DNA of 64,000 bases, from assembly GCF_000959365.1 (NCBI RefSeq), contig NZ_CP009556.1:806001-870000 (forward strand), written 5' to 3'. The notes below the pieces were generated by a model. It was not told where the DNA came from and made no database searches. It saw only the letters and a list, made by a program, of their open reading frames with translations. Below, piece by piece: positions 8,661 to 19,642 of this stretch. The position numbers were made by a program, and so were the translations under genes. How positions within the stretch are numbered: position 1 is the stretch's first letter; every line of letters starts with the position of its first letter. This stretch comes from Burkholderia oklahomensis C6786 (lineage in GTDB: Bacteria > Pseudomonadota > Gammaproteobacteria > Burkholderiales > Burkholderiaceae).

Positions 8661-9695
8661 TCATGCATCGCCGCGACGCGCGTCAGCGAGCCGTTGGCGG
8701 ATCGCGTCCCGATCGGGATGCTGGACGTCCCACACCAGCCCCAGCCGCTCGAGCAGCGCGATCAGCGATCCGGTCACGTCGATCTGCCATCGATTGAAGC
8801 GCGTGCTCGCATATTGCGGAAATGCATGGTGGTTGTTGTGCCAGCCGGCGCCGAGCGTCAGGATCGCGAGCCACCATGCGTTGCGGCTCTGGTCGCGGCC
8901 GGGAAACGGCCGGCGGCCGCCGAGCGAATGGCCGACGGAGTTGACCGCCCAGATCGCGTTCGTCGCGAGGAAGATCCGCACGGCGCCGCCCCACAGCAGG
9001 CCGAGCAGCGCGCCCTTCCACGACAGATCGAGCAGCCCGCCGATCGCGGCCGGCAGCAGCAGGCCGAACAGCAGCCAGAAGTCGTACGCGAGATGGATGC
9101 GCAACAGCGTCGGGTCGCGGTACATGTCGTTCGCGTATTGGTTCCAGCCCTTCGGGCGCGCGGACGACGGGTCGAACAGCCAGCCGACGTGGCCGTGCAG
9201 GATGCCCTTCGCGCGGCCGACGAAGCCGCGCCCGCCCAACTGCGGCGTATGAGGATCGCCGGGCCGGTCGGCGTTCGCGTGGTGCAGCCGATGAATCGCG
9301 ACCCACCACATCAGCGGCCCCATGTAGGCGAGCGAGCCGAGGATCGCGAGCGCGATCTTCACCGGCGGCGCGGCCTTGAACGTGCGATGCGCGAAGTAGC
9401 GATGCAGTGCGAGCTCCATGCCGAGGATGTTGAGCACGTAGAAGACCGCGAGCATCGCGACGTCCTGCGCGCGCGGGGCCAGGCCGAAGCCGGCCCAGAG
9501 CGCGAGCGCGGCGACGGTGCCGACGGCCGGTATCGACGCGACGCCCAGATGGCGCGCCGACGACGCGCGCGACAGGTGCCCGGACGCGCGATCGCCGGGC
9601 GGGGACGGAGCCGCCGAACCGGTCGGCGATGCCGCGCGGTCCGGCGCTTCCGCGCGGCCTGCGCGGCCGGCGTTGTCGGCGGGCGCGTCCTTCAT
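8661..9695 (-). CDS. membrane fatty acid desaturase (second of two)
   Basis: 344 residues from ATG at 9695. The three histidine clusters of membrane di-iron desaturases are present: HRYFAH (98-103), HRLHH (135-139) and HNNHH in GWHNNHHAFP near the C-terminus, with HTP following the second box as in delta-9 (stearoyl-CoA type) desaturases. About 50 residues of Pro/Ser/Ala/Gly-rich sequence precede the first membrane segment. Its start overlaps the methyltransferase stop (ATGA). It likely introduces a cis double bond in an acyl chain at the inner membrane. The operon context suggests an ACP-bound substrate, which is inference. The amidohydrolase follows after 39 bases. Confidence 0.9.
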   Translation of the reverse strand: MKDAPADNAGRAGRAEAPDRAASPTGSAAPSPPGDRASGHLSRASSARHLGVASIPAVGTVAALALWAGFGLAPRAQDVAMLAVFYVLNILGMELALHRYFAHRTFKAAPPVKIALAILGSLAYMGPLMWWVAIHRLHHANADRPGDPHTPQLGGRGFVGRAKGILHGHVGWLFDPSSARPKGWNQYANDMYRDPTLLRIHLAYDFWLLFGLLLPAAIGGLLDLSWKGALLGLLWGGAVRIFLATNAIWAVNSVGHSLGGRRPFPGRDQSRNAWWLAILTLGAGWHNNHHAFPQYASTRFNRWQIDVTGSLIALLERLGLVWDVQHPDRDAIRQRLADARRGDA

Positions 9696-10627
9696 GCGAC
9701 GGCCGCCCGATGTTGCGAGCCGGCGTGAATCCGGTTCGGCTCGATGCGCCGGAACGTGATTCGATACAGCACGAACGCGCCGAGATCGAACGAATAGCTC
9801 ATCGTCCGGTACAGCCGCTCGTAGCGCTCGACCACCTCGAGCGGCGCGAGCTCGAGCGCCTCGCGGCGATGCGCGCGCAGGTTCTCGAACCACGCGCGCA
9901 TCGTTTTCACGTAGTCGTGGCGATCGTTGCGGACGAGCTCCACTTCGAACAGCATTTCGGATGCCCGAACGATATCCGCGAGGTACGGCAGATCCGATTC
10001 CGGAAAGACTTCGCGCGCGATGAAGAGATCCGAATGCTGGCGGTCGCGGGGCACGTCGCCGTAGCCCATCGTCTGCAGCGACAGCCGGCCGCCGGGCTTC
10101 AGGAAATCGTGGCACTTCCTGAAGAAATGCCGATACGCTTGAACCTTGTCTTCGCCGATCTTCGCGAAGTGCTCGAACGCGCCGAGCGAGATGATGCCGT
10201 CGAACGGCCGCTCGGGCTCGTAGTCCTGCCAGTTCCGCAGCAACGCGTCGATGCCCGGGTGCCGGTATCGCTCGCCGATATATTTGAGCTGCTCGTTCGA
10301 CAGCGTGAGCCCCACGACCTCCTTCACGCCGGCGGCCGTGGCGAGCCGGTCGAGCAGCGCGCCCCAGCCGCAGCCGATGTCGAGCACGCGTTCCGCGCCG
10401 CGCGCCCGGATCTGCGCGATGTGGTAATCGAGCTTGCGGATCTGCGCCTGTTCGTGCGTATCGCCTTCCTCGTACATCGCGCACGAGTAGTTGCGGCCGC
10501 TTTCCTGCGCGAGCGCGAGGAACGCATTGCCGATGTCGTAGTGATACTGGATCGCGTCGGCGGACGCGCCGTACGGCGCGCCGCGATTCGGCGCGCCGGT
10601 TTCCCGGTTCTCGAGCTGGACGGTCAT
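9692..10627 (-). CDS. cyclopropane-fatty-acyl-phospholipid synthase-like SAM methyltransferase
   Basis: 311 residues. The N-terminal YHYDIGNAFLAL is the CFA-synthase family opening. The SAM site follows as VLDIGCGWGALL (81-92), then LTLSNEQLKY and a DGIISLGAFEHF segment. It is shorter than classical CFA synthase (about 380 residues) because the N-terminal lipid-binding region is missing, resembling mycolic-acid methyltransferases that act on carrier-bound chains. The reaction would be methylene transfer to a double bond (cyclopropane) or C-methylation, using the desaturases' product. It is preceded by the ACP gene (12-base gap) and overlaps the second desaturase. Confidence 0.88.
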   Translation of the reverse strand: MTVQLENRETGAPNRGAPYGASADAIQYHYDIGNAFLALAQESGRNYSCAMYEEGDTHEQAQIRKLDYHIAQIRARGAERVLDIGCGWGALLDRLATAAGVKEVVGLTLSNEQLKYIGERYRHPGIDALLRNWQDYEPERPFDGIISLGAFEHFAKIGEDKVQAYRHFFRKCHDFLKPGGRLSLQTMGYGDVPRDRQHSDLFIAREVFPESDLPYLADIVRASEMLFEVELVRNDRHDYVKTMRAWFENLRAHRREALELAPLEVVERYERLYRTMSYSFDLGAFVLYRITFRRIEPNRIHAGSQHRAAVA

Positions 10628-10639
10628 CGTTCGGTCTCC

Positions 10640-10924
10640 CTATCGATTGGCCGACAGATCGGCGAGCGCCTGCGCGAGCGCGTCGATCGTCGGATGTTGA
10701 TAGGGCAGGCTCGGGGACAGCTCGAAGCCGAGATAGTCCTCGAGATCGCCGACCATCCGCATCGCGTCGGCCGAATCGAGGCCGTATTCGATGAACTGCT
10801 TGTTCACGTCGATCGAGCCGCTGTCGGTGCGCAGCCTGGCTGCCAGATAGCCTGTCATCCAGTCGAGGATGTCCTCGTGGCTTCTCGCGTCGATTTCCAC
10901 TGCCTTCAAGATGGCGCTCTTCAT
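10640..10924 (-). CDS. acyl carrier protein
   Basis: 94 residues with the carrier-protein core. The phosphopantetheine attachment motif is GLDSADA with Ser51, followed by the acidic recognition helix and the PTIDALA segment near the C-terminus. It has more N-terminal sequence than housekeeping AcpP and resembles stand-alone carriers paired with FAALs in polyketide and polyyne clusters. It lies between the first desaturase and the methyltransferase, which fits a pathway run on a dedicated ACP. Activation would need a phosphopantetheinyl transferase encoded elsewhere. Confidence 0.92.
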   Translation of the reverse strand: MKSAILKAVEIDARSHEDILDWMTGYLAARLRTDSGSIDVNKQFIEYGLDSADAMRMVGDLEDYLGFELSPSLPYQHPTIDALAQALADLSANR

Positions 10925-10949
10925 TTTCTGGGTTCCCGTCGAGAGTCGT

Positions 10950-11984
10950 TCATGGTGTGATGCGCTTCTTTTCGATGAGTGCTTCGGAGGGGCGATGCAC
11001 GTCGTAGACGAGGTGCAGGCGCTCCAGCACGCGTACGAACAGCCCGCCCGGATCGATCTGCCACCAATGCAGCCCGGTGAACGCGGATGCGGGAAACGCG
11101 TGATGGTTGTTGTGCCAGCCCTGGCCGAACGTCGGGATCGCGAGCAGCAGGCTGTTGCGGCTGCGGTCGTGCGCGGTGGTGTGGAAATCGCGCCGGCCGA
11201 TCACGTGGCACAGCGAGTTCAGCGCCCAGATGCAATGGCTGACCGCGAAGATCCGCACCATGTCGCCCCACAGGAAGCCGAGCAGCACGCCCGTCCACGA
11301 ACGCGACGCGAGCCCGCAAATCAGCGGCGGCAGCGCGAGGCCGATCCAGACCCAGCGGTAATACGCCATGTGCTGCTTGAAGACGAGCGGGTCCTGGTAC
11401 AGGTCGGGCACGTATTTTTCCCATCCCGCCGGCCGCGTCGACTCGCCGACGAACAGCCAGCCCATGTGGCTGTGATACAGGCCCTTGAGCCGGCCGCCGA
11501 CGCCTTCGCCCGACAGGTGCGGCGAATGGGGATCGCCGTCGCCGTCGCTCGTCGAATGATGGCGCCGGTGCGTCGACGCCCACCAGTTGACGGGGCCGTG
11601 CGCGCCCATCGAGCCGAGCGCGATCAGCGCGGCCCGCACCCACGGCTTCGCCTTGAACGCCTTGTGCGTCACGTGGCGATGAAAGCCGACTTCGAGCCCC
11701 AATGCGGTCGCGAAATAGAAGACCGCGAACACGATCAGTTCGACGGCGCCCGGCCCATGGCCGCCGACCCATAAAGCGATCGCCGCGACCGTGCCCAACG
11801 CGGGAAGCAGCGTGACGACGGCGGCGATACGGCGATCGAGACGGACGGCTGAACGGGGCAAGATGCTTGTCGGGCGAGCCAAGCCATGCGAATCGGAAGA
11901 AAAAGACGCGGGAATCGCGCTTCCGATCGCACCCTCGGGCTGGCTCGCACCTTCGCTCGGAGACGGAGGCTGGCCGGAGCTCAT
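10950..11984 (-). CDS. membrane fatty acid desaturase (first gene of the lipid operon)
   Basis: 344 residues with histidine boxes HRHVTH (102-107), HRRHH (139-143) and HNNHH (in GQGWHNNHHAFP), separated by paired hydrophobic segments as in delta-9-type membrane desaturases. A Ser/Pro/Gly-rich N-terminal extension of about 48 residues mirrors that of the second desaturase (8661-9695). The two differ enough in sequence to suggest different positions or substrates rather than recent duplication. It is the first gene after an AT-rich promoter region, and the ACP gene follows after 25 bases. Confidence 0.9.
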   Translation of the reverse strand: MSSGQPPSPSEGASQPEGAIGSAIPASFSSDSHGLARPTSILPRSAVRLDRRIAAVVTLLPALGTVAAIALWVGGHGPGAVELIVFAVFYFATALGLEVGFHRHVTHKAFKAKPWVRAALIALGSMGAHGPVNWWASTHRRHHSTSDGDGDPHSPHLSGEGVGGRLKGLYHSHMGWLFVGESTRPAGWEKYVPDLYQDPLVFKQHMAYYRWVWIGLALPPLICGLASRSWTGVLLGFLWGDMVRIFAVSHCIWALNSLCHVIGRRDFHTTAHDRSRNSLLLAIPTFGQGWHNNHHAFPASAFTGLHWWQIDPGGLFVRVLERLHLVYDVHRPSEALIEKKRITP

Positions 11985-12675
11985 CAGATATCTCTCAGTA
12001 AATTGTTTGGTACATATTTCATTGATGACATTTGAAACTCAATATGAATTTTCCTATCGTCAACGCTGAAGTGTTTGATACACCAAAGCAGCTTTTCGAG
12101 GCGGAATTAGGATTCGAATGTGTCAATCGGATAAAGATTGCCGGAAACCGTTTCCAGCGCCTCGCGCGCTTCCTAGTCCGACGTGCGTCGTTTCGATGCG
12201 GTGAACGATGGATAGCGCTGGACTTGATATCGTGACGGTGCGGCGGGGGCAGGCAGGTTTTGGAAGCGATTCCTGAAAACCGAGGAAATATTCGATGAAC
12301 GAATCGGCCAGATTTTGTCGCGATGTGGATTCGGACGGATTCAGACAGCTTGCCGGAATCGGATGTAATTTAAATGAATGGCGATAAAAAAGATCGAATT
12401 GGTGCGCGGCATATCCGCGAGCGCCATTTCGATTCAATGACGGACTGAATTGATCAGATCGCGCTGAGACGCGCTCGGCGGGCCGCGGCGTACGCCGCCG
12501 TATTCGGATGGTCGAGCGCCTTTTGATCGGGTTTGAATCGACGGCGCGCGATGTCGGCGTGCCGTCGTCCGGCGCGGGGTGCCCGCTTTGCGTCGCTGGT
12601 CGTCGCGGAAAGAAGAAGGCGCGCCGCTCGGCGCGCCTTTTGTCATCGAGCGATGCCGTGGCGAAGCGGCGCCGG
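11985..12675. other. intergenic region with promoter of the lipid operon
   Basis: No supported gene. Bases about 11995-12130 and 12340-12440 are AT-rich, unlike the surroundings, and should hold the promoter and regulatory sites of the minus-strand desaturase operon starting at 11984. Short plus-strand frames here lack ribosome-binding sites. The right end holds the transcription terminator at 12616-12639 that closes the operon to its right. Confidence 0.5.
12616..12639 (-). terminator. rho-independent terminator of the acyl-CoA ligase transcript
   Basis: A perfect 10-bp inverted repeat, AAGGCGCGCC and GGCGCGCCTT, with a 4-base loop (GCTC). Read on the minus strand it is followed by TCTTTC. 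It lies 36 bases beyond the stop of the minus-strand acyl-CoA ligase gene. Confidence 0.8.
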
Positions 12676-14337
12676 TCACGCCGCGTCGGACTCCCAGACG
12701 ACCGCCGCCCCCCGCGCGTCCCACGCCTCGAGAAACGGCGCATACCGCTCTTCGACGCGATTCCTGCGCACCTTGAACGTCGGCGTCACGAATCCGCTCG
12801 TCTCGTTCCAGATCGAATCGACGACCACGACGAAGCGCAGCTTCTCGTGATCGTCGAGGCTCGCGTTGACGCGTTCGAGATGCTCGCCGAGCGACGTCGC
12901 GAGCGCCGCGCGCCGGCCGTTGCCGTCGAGCCGGCGGCCCTCGTCGGACAGCGACACGAGCGCGCACGGCTGCGACAGCCCCGCGCCGACGACACAGCAC
13001 GCGTCGATGAACGGATGCGTCGTCAGCCGGTTCTCGATCGGCGACGGCGCGACGTACTTGCCCTTGCTCGTCTTGAAGATCTCCTTCACGCGCCCGGTGA
13101 TCTTGAGGCGGCCGGCGTCGTCGAGCTCGCCCTTGTCGCCGCTGCGCACGAAGCCGTCCGGCGTGAAGAGCGCGGCAGTCAGGTCCGGGCGCTTGTAATA
13201 GCCGATCGTGTTGCCCGGCGAGCGGATCTCGATCTCGCCGGAGTCGGCGAGGCGGCTCTCGACGCCGCGCACCGGCGTGCCGACGTAGCCGGGCCGCATG
13301 TCGTGCCGCCGGCACGAATGCGACACGCCGCAGACTTCGCTCATCCCGTAGCCTTCGAGCAGCTCGAGCCCGAGATCGCGATACCAGGTCAGCAGCGCGG
13401 GCTCGATCGCCGCGGCCGCGCTCGCGGCGAGGCGGACCTGATCGAGGCCGAGCTGCTGCAGGATCATCGGCTTCATCGCATCGGGAATCGGGCCGGGCGG
13501 CAGGCGGCTCGCGACCGCGTGCCGGAACTTCGCCCAGAGCCGCGGCACCGAGATGAAGAACGTCGGCCGCGCGCGCTGCAGATCGGCGATGAACGTATCG
13601 AGCGATTCGCTGAAGTGAACGGTGAACCCGGTGCGCACCGACAGCATCTCGACGTAGCCGCGCTCCGCGACGTGCGACAGCGGCAGGTACGAGATCATCC
13701 GGTCGTCGGGCCCGAGCGCGATCAGGTCGAAGACCGGCTCGACGCACCATGCGAGCGCGCCGAACGTCAGCATCACGCCCTTCGGATCGCCCGTCGTGCC
13801 CGACGTGTAGACGATCGTCGCGAGTTCGTCGGCGGCGCGCGTCACGTGGTCCGCGAGCGGTGCGGTGTCGCGGACGATGTCGTCCCATCGCGCGCCGTCG
13901 AATGGCGCGCCGGACAGATACGGCAGGCCGATGCATCGCACGTGCGACGGCACGCCCGCGCGGATCTGCTCCCATGCATCGAGCTTGCCGACGAACAGCG
14001 CCGCCGCTTCGCTGTGCGTCAGGACTTGCCGGATCGATTCGGCGCCGAGCGTCGGATAGAGCGGCACCGATACATGGCCGCTCAGCCAGATCGCGAAATC
14101 GGCGAGGATCCAGTGCGCGCAGTTCTTCGACAGGATCGCGATGTTCGAGCCGCGCGGCAGGTCGAGCGCGCGCAGGTGCGCGGCGATGCGGCGCGCTTCG
14201 TCGACCGCCTCGCGCCACGTGAAGCGGCGGACTTCGCCGCCGCCTGTCGGCTGGACGAGCCAGATGTCGTCGGCGCGCGCGCGTTCCCAATGCTGAAGCC
14301 GTTCGAGCGGCAGGTTGTCCGGGGCGATCGAGGTCAA
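12676..14337 (-). CDS. AMP-dependent acyl-CoA synthetase (AtuH/FadD-like)
   Basis: 553 residues from a TTG start at 14337, supported by AGGAG 7 bases upstream. The frame is open further 5' but that part is arginine-rich and unlike a ligase. The adenylation P-loop is YTSGTTGDPKGVML, followed by YLPLSHVAERGYVEM, GYGMSEVCGVSH and RSGDKGELDDAGRLKITGR, with the lysine-containing TSKGKYVAPSPIE near the C-terminus. The layout matches long-chain or bubblegum-type acyl-CoA synthetases, which make acyl-CoA from a free acid, ATP and CoA. It is the 3'-terminal gene of the Atu-like group. A ligase is also found at that place in Pseudomonas atu clusters, suggesting activation of a branched or terpenoid acid. 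Confidence 0.88.
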   Translation of the reverse strand: MTSIAPDNLPLERLQHWERARADDIWLVQPTGGGEVRRFTWREAVDEARRIAAHLRALDLPRGSNIAILSKNCAHWILADFAIWLSGHVSVPLYPTLGAESIRQVLTHSEAAALFVGKLDAWEQIRAGVPSHVRCIGLPYLSGAPFDGARWDDIVRDTAPLADHVTRAADELATIVYTSGTTGDPKGVMLTFGALAWCVEPVFDLIALGPDDRMISYLPLSHVAERGYVEMLSVRTGFTVHFSESLDTFIADLQRARPTFFISVPRLWAKFRHAVASRLPPGPIPDAMKPMILQQLGLDQVRLAASAAAAIEPALLTWYRDLGLELLEGYGMSEVCGVSHSCRRHDMRPGYVGTPVRGVESRLADSGEIEIRSPGNTIGYYKRPDLTAALFTPDGFVRSGDKGELDDAGRLKITGRVKEIFKTSKGKYVAPSPIENRLTTHPFIDACCVVGAGLSQPCALVSLSDEGRRLDGNGRRAALATSLGEHLERVNASLDDHEKLRFVVVVDSIWNETSGFVTPTFKVRRNRVEERYAPFLEAWDARGAAVVWESDAA

Positions 14338-14707
14338 TGTCGTCTCCTGGCGAGCGCCGGGCGCGCGCGGCGGCCGCGGTCTCGGTTCGTTGTGATGCGG
14401 CGGCCCGGTGCATTCGAACAGCGCCGACGTGCGCCGGTTTCGTCGGTTCGGAACGGCGTCGACGGCCTCCCGAAAATCCTCACCTTTCGTGCTCGACGCG
14501 CAGTGCGTGATGCGCGATGCATGCGCACGCATCGCGTTTCCACGCGCAGACCAAGCGCGGACGCATAGGCTTGCGTTGCAGCGGATGCAAGTCTCGCGCT
14601 CGCTACCGCGTCGCTACAACCTCCGCAGTGTCCGCGGTACGCCGGCCGCACACGCGGCCGATGCTGCCATTGCGATCAAGCATCCATCCGATCGCGTTTC
14701 CACCCGA
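14338..14707. other. intergenic spacer inside the Atu-like group
   Basis: 370 bases between the BKACE gene and the acyl-CoA ligase, both minus strand. I see no gene. The length suggests the ligase may have its own promoter here. Confidence 0.4.
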
Positions 14708-15592
14708 TCAGGCATGCGACGCCGCGTCGGCGCGCGTGCCGAGCATCCGCCGCGCTTCCTGCGGCGACGCGATCTCCCGCCCGGCTTCGCGCGCGACCGT
14801 CGCGATCGCATCGACGAGCTGCGCGTTCGACGTCGCGCGCGCGCCGTCCGGCAGATAGAACGTGTCTTCGAGACCGGTCCGCAATTGTCCGCCGAGCTCG
14901 GCCGTGCGCCGATGCAGCGCCCAGATGTTCGCGCGGCCGATCGCCGTGACTTGCCACGTCGAGTCCGGACGCAGCAGCCGGATCAGGATCGGCAGCAGCT
15001 CGGGGTCGGCGGGCATCCCCGACTCGACGCCCATCACGAAGTTGTAGTTCGCGCGTCCCGCGAACAATCCGGCGCGCGCATACATGTCGATGCAGCGGAC
15101 GATGCCGGTGTCGAAGCACTCGAACTCGGGCACCGCGCCCGTCTCGGCCATCGTCTTCAGGAACGACGCGACCTTGTCGACCGGATTGTCGAACAGCATC
15201 GGCGGCCATGCCCATGCGCCGTCGGCCTTCACCTTCAGATAGTTGAGCGAGCCCGCATTGCATGCGGCGATCTCCGGGCGGATCGACCGGATGCACGCGA
15301 GCGGGCCGTCGACGTTCGGCCCGACGATGCCCGTCGACTGATTGAAGATCACGCCCGGGCACGCGTCGCGGATCGCCTGCGCGATCTCGGCCGCGAGCCG
15401 CGGGTCCCACGACGGCAGGTGCCCCTTGTCCGGCTCCTGGCGGCGGAAGTGCACGTGCATGCACGATGCGCCGGCGTCGTACGCGCCTTTCGCTTCGCGC
15501 GCCATCTGCTCGGGCGTGACGGGCACGTTGAACTGCTTCGGGTCCGTGAAGATGCCGTTCAGCGCGCACGTGATGACGACCGGTTTGCTCAT
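14708..15592 (-). CDS. BKACE family beta-keto acid cleavage enzyme
   Basis: 294 residues of the DUF849/BKACE family. It begins VVITCALNGIFTDP, carries the zinc-binding MHVHFR (His46, His48) and has FNQSTG, EFECFDTG and AIGRANIWAL segments that line the active site. Family members condense a beta-keto acid with acetyl-CoA and split the product into acetoacetate and a shortened acyl-CoA or amine. The founding member acts on 3-keto-5-aminohexanoate. Lying directly after the biotin carboxylase subunit gene (34-base gap), it could do the carbon-carbon cleavage that HMG-CoA lyase or AtuA-linked steps do in related pathways. Substrate specificity is not readable. Confidence 0.88.
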   Translation of the reverse strand: MSKPVVITCALNGIFTDPKQFNVPVTPEQMAREAKGAYDAGASCMHVHFRRQEPDKGHLPSWDPRLAAEIAQAIRDACPGVIFNQSTGIVGPNVDGPLACIRSIRPEIAACNAGSLNYLKVKADGAWAWPPMLFDNPVDKVASFLKTMAETGAVPEFECFDTGIVRCIDMYARAGLFAGRANYNFVMGVESGMPADPELLPILIRLLRPDSTWQVTAIGRANIWALHRRTAELGGQLRTGLEDTFYLPDGARATSNAQLVDAIATVAREAGREIASPQEARRMLGTRADAASHA

Positions 15593-15626
15593 CGAAAAAT
15601 CTCCTTGTGTCGGATGCCGGCCGCGT

Positions 15627-17629
<2,003 letters not shown>

Positions 17630-17633
<4 letters not shown>

Positions 17634-18472
17634 GGCATCTCCGGCAGCGTCGGCGCGTCGCTCGCCCAGTACGGCGCGCGCTTGTCGGTCAACGCGGCGA
17701 GCCCTTCGACGGCGGCGCCCGAGCGCAGCGCGGCGGCGAATTCGTCCGCGGCCGCGTCGAGGACGGCGCCGCGCTCGCGGCGCAGCGCATCGGCGACGAT
17801 CCGCTTCGTCGCGCGCAGCGCGGCCGGTTCGCACGCAAGCACGCGCGCGAGCTCGCTGCGCAGCAGCGGATCGATGCCGTCGGCGCTCGCGGTTTCGTCG
17901 ACGAGGCCCGCATGCAGCGCGTCGGCGGCGGACAGCCTGCGGCCTGTCAGCATCAGCCAGCGGCCGCGCACCGCGCCCGCGCGTGCGACGATGAACGGCG
18001 CGATCTGCGCGGGCGGCAGTCCGAGCGACGTCTCCGGCATCGACAGATGCGCATCGTCCGCCATCAGCACGCGGTCGCACGCGGCGGCGAGCCCGCAGCC
18101 GCCGCCCATCGCCGCGCCTTCGATCACGGCGAGCGTCGGCATCGGCAGCGCCGCGAGCTTGTCGAGCAGCGCGCCGAAGCGGCGGTTCGACGCCGCGATC
18201 GGATCGATCTCGCCGGCGGGCGCCGGCTCGCGCATCATCGCCTTGAAGCCGCCGAAGTCGCCGCCCGCGCAGAACACGCCGCCCGCGCCGCGCAGCACGA
18301 ACGCGCGCACGCCGTCATCGGCGGCGACGCGCTCGCATTCGGCGTCGAGCGCCGCGACGAGATCGTCGGTCAGTGCGTTGCGCCTGGCCGGCCGGTTCAG
18401 CGTCGCGAACACGATGCCGTCCGCCTGCGCGACGTGCAGCGGCGCGAGCGTCGGGGAAGTCGTCTGGGTCAT
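17630..18472 (-). CDS. enoyl-CoA hydratase/isomerase (AtuE/LiuC-like)
   Basis: 280 residues of the crotonase fold: LNRPARRNALTDD near the N-terminus, oxyanion-hole segments GGVFCAGGDFGGF and EGAAMGGGCGLAAACD, and MPETSLGLPP carrying the catalytic-acid region. In carboxylase-dependent branched-chain pathways this enzyme hydrates the glutaconyl-type CoA made by the carboxylase. It sits between the acyl-CoA dehydrogenase (6-base gap) and the carboxylase alpha gene (4-base overlap), the same order as in atu and liu operons. Confidence 0.9.
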
Positions 18473-18478
18473 CGCGCG

Positions 18479-19630
18479 TCACTCCCGCGGCAGCGTGCCG
18501 AGCTTCTTGCAGATGATGCCGAGCATCACTTCATCGGCGCCGCCGCCGATCGAGAACAAGCGCGTGTCGCGATAGGTCCGCGAGATGCTCGATTCCCACG
18601 CGAAGCCCATGCCGCCCCAGAATTGCAGGCAGCTATCGGTGACTTCGCGCGCGAGGCGTCCCGCCTTCAGCTTCGCCATCGACGCGAGCGTCGTCACGTC
18701 GCCGCCTTGCACGTACAGCTCGGTCGCGCGATAGGTGAGCGCGCGCAGCGCCTCGACTTCGGTCTTCAGCTCGGCGAGCCGATAGTGAACGACCTGGTGA
18801 TCGAGCACGGGCCGCCCGAAGATCTTGCGCTGACGCGTGTAGTCGATCGTTTCGTCGATCGAACGATCGAGCACGACGAGCGCGGCCGCCGCGCCGTAGA
18901 GCCGCTCTTCCTGGAATTGCAGCATCTGGTACGTGAAGCCCTGGCCTTCCTCGCCGATCAGATTGCGGCGCGGCACGCGGACGTCGTCGAAGAAGATCTG
19001 CGCGGTGTCCGACGAATGCATGCCGATCTTGCGGATCTTCTTCTCGATGTGCACGCCCTTCGATTTCAGCGGCACGACGATCAGCGACTTGTTCCGATGC
19101 GGCGGGCCGTCCGACGTGTTCGCGAGGCAGCACATCCAGTCCGCCTGCGTGCCGTTCGTGATCCAGAGCTTCGTGCCGCTGATCACGTAGTCGTCGCCGT
19201 CCTTGCGCGCGGCCGTGCGGATCGACGCGACGTCGGAGCCCGCGCCCGGCTCGGATACGCCGATGCACGACACCTGCTCGCCCGCGATCGCGGGCGCGAG
19301 GTACTCGCCGCGCAATGCATCGGAGCCGAAGCGCGCGAGCGCGGGCGTCGCCATGTTGGTCTGCACGCCGATCGCGAGCGGCACGCCGCCCGCCGCGCAC
19401 ACGCCGAGCGCCTCGGCCATCACGAGTTCGTAGCTGTAGTCGAGCTCGCCGCCGCCGAACGCGGCGGGCTTGCTCAGGCCGAGCATGCCGAGCGCGCCGA
19501 GCTTCTTGAACACGTCGTGCGCGGGAAAGATGCCGGCTTCCTCCCATTCGTCGACGTGCGGATTGACCTCCTGCTCGATGAAGCGCTTGACGGTGCGCGC
19601 GATGGCGGCGTGTTCTTCGGTGAAGTGCAT
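18479..19630 (-). CDS. acyl-CoA dehydrogenase (AtuD-like)
   Basis: 383 residues, the family's normal length. The FAD/substrate segments CIGVSEPGAGSDVAS and KLWITNGTQADW are followed by KIGMHSSDTAQIFFDDVRVP, RQRKIFGRPVLDHQ and the C-terminal GGMGFAWE and SIGGGADEVM. Acyl-CoA dehydrogenases make the alpha,beta double bond and pass electrons to ETF. The carboxylase acts on the unsaturated product, so citronellyl-CoA or another 3-methyl-branched acyl-CoA is the likely substrate. It lies 12 bases after the carboxyltransferase gene. Confidence 0.9.
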   Translation of the reverse strand: MHFTEEHAAIARTVKRFIEQEVNPHVDEWEEAGIFPAHDVFKKLGALGMLGLSKPAAFGGGELDYSYELVMAEALGVCAAGGVPLAIGVQTNMATPALARFGSDALRGEYLAPAIAGEQVSCIGVSEPGAGSDVASIRTAARKDGDDYVISGTKLWITNGTQADWMCCLANTSDGPPHRNKSLIVVPLKSKGVHIEKKIRKIGMHSSDTAQIFFDDVRVPRRNLIGEEGQGFTYQMLQFQEERLYGAAAALVVLDRSIDETIDYTRQRKIFGRPVLDHQVVHYRLAELKTEVEALRALTYRATELYVQGGDVTTLASMAKLKAGRLAREVTDSCLQFWGGMGFAWESSISRTYRDTRLFSIGGGADEVMLGIICKKLGTLPRE

Positions 19631-19642
19631 GATGTCTCCGGA

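Noticed and set aside
4410..11984. Polyyne (caryoynencin-type) cluster
   Set aside because: FAAL, ACP and desaturases are shared, but polyyne clusters have more desaturases and no CFA-type methyltransferase or amidohydrolase. I keep it as a related but different pathway.
12508..14568. Plus-strand frame of 686 codons
   Set aside because: Shadow of the minus-strand acyl-CoA ligase; low-complexity arginine-rich translation and no ribosome-binding site.
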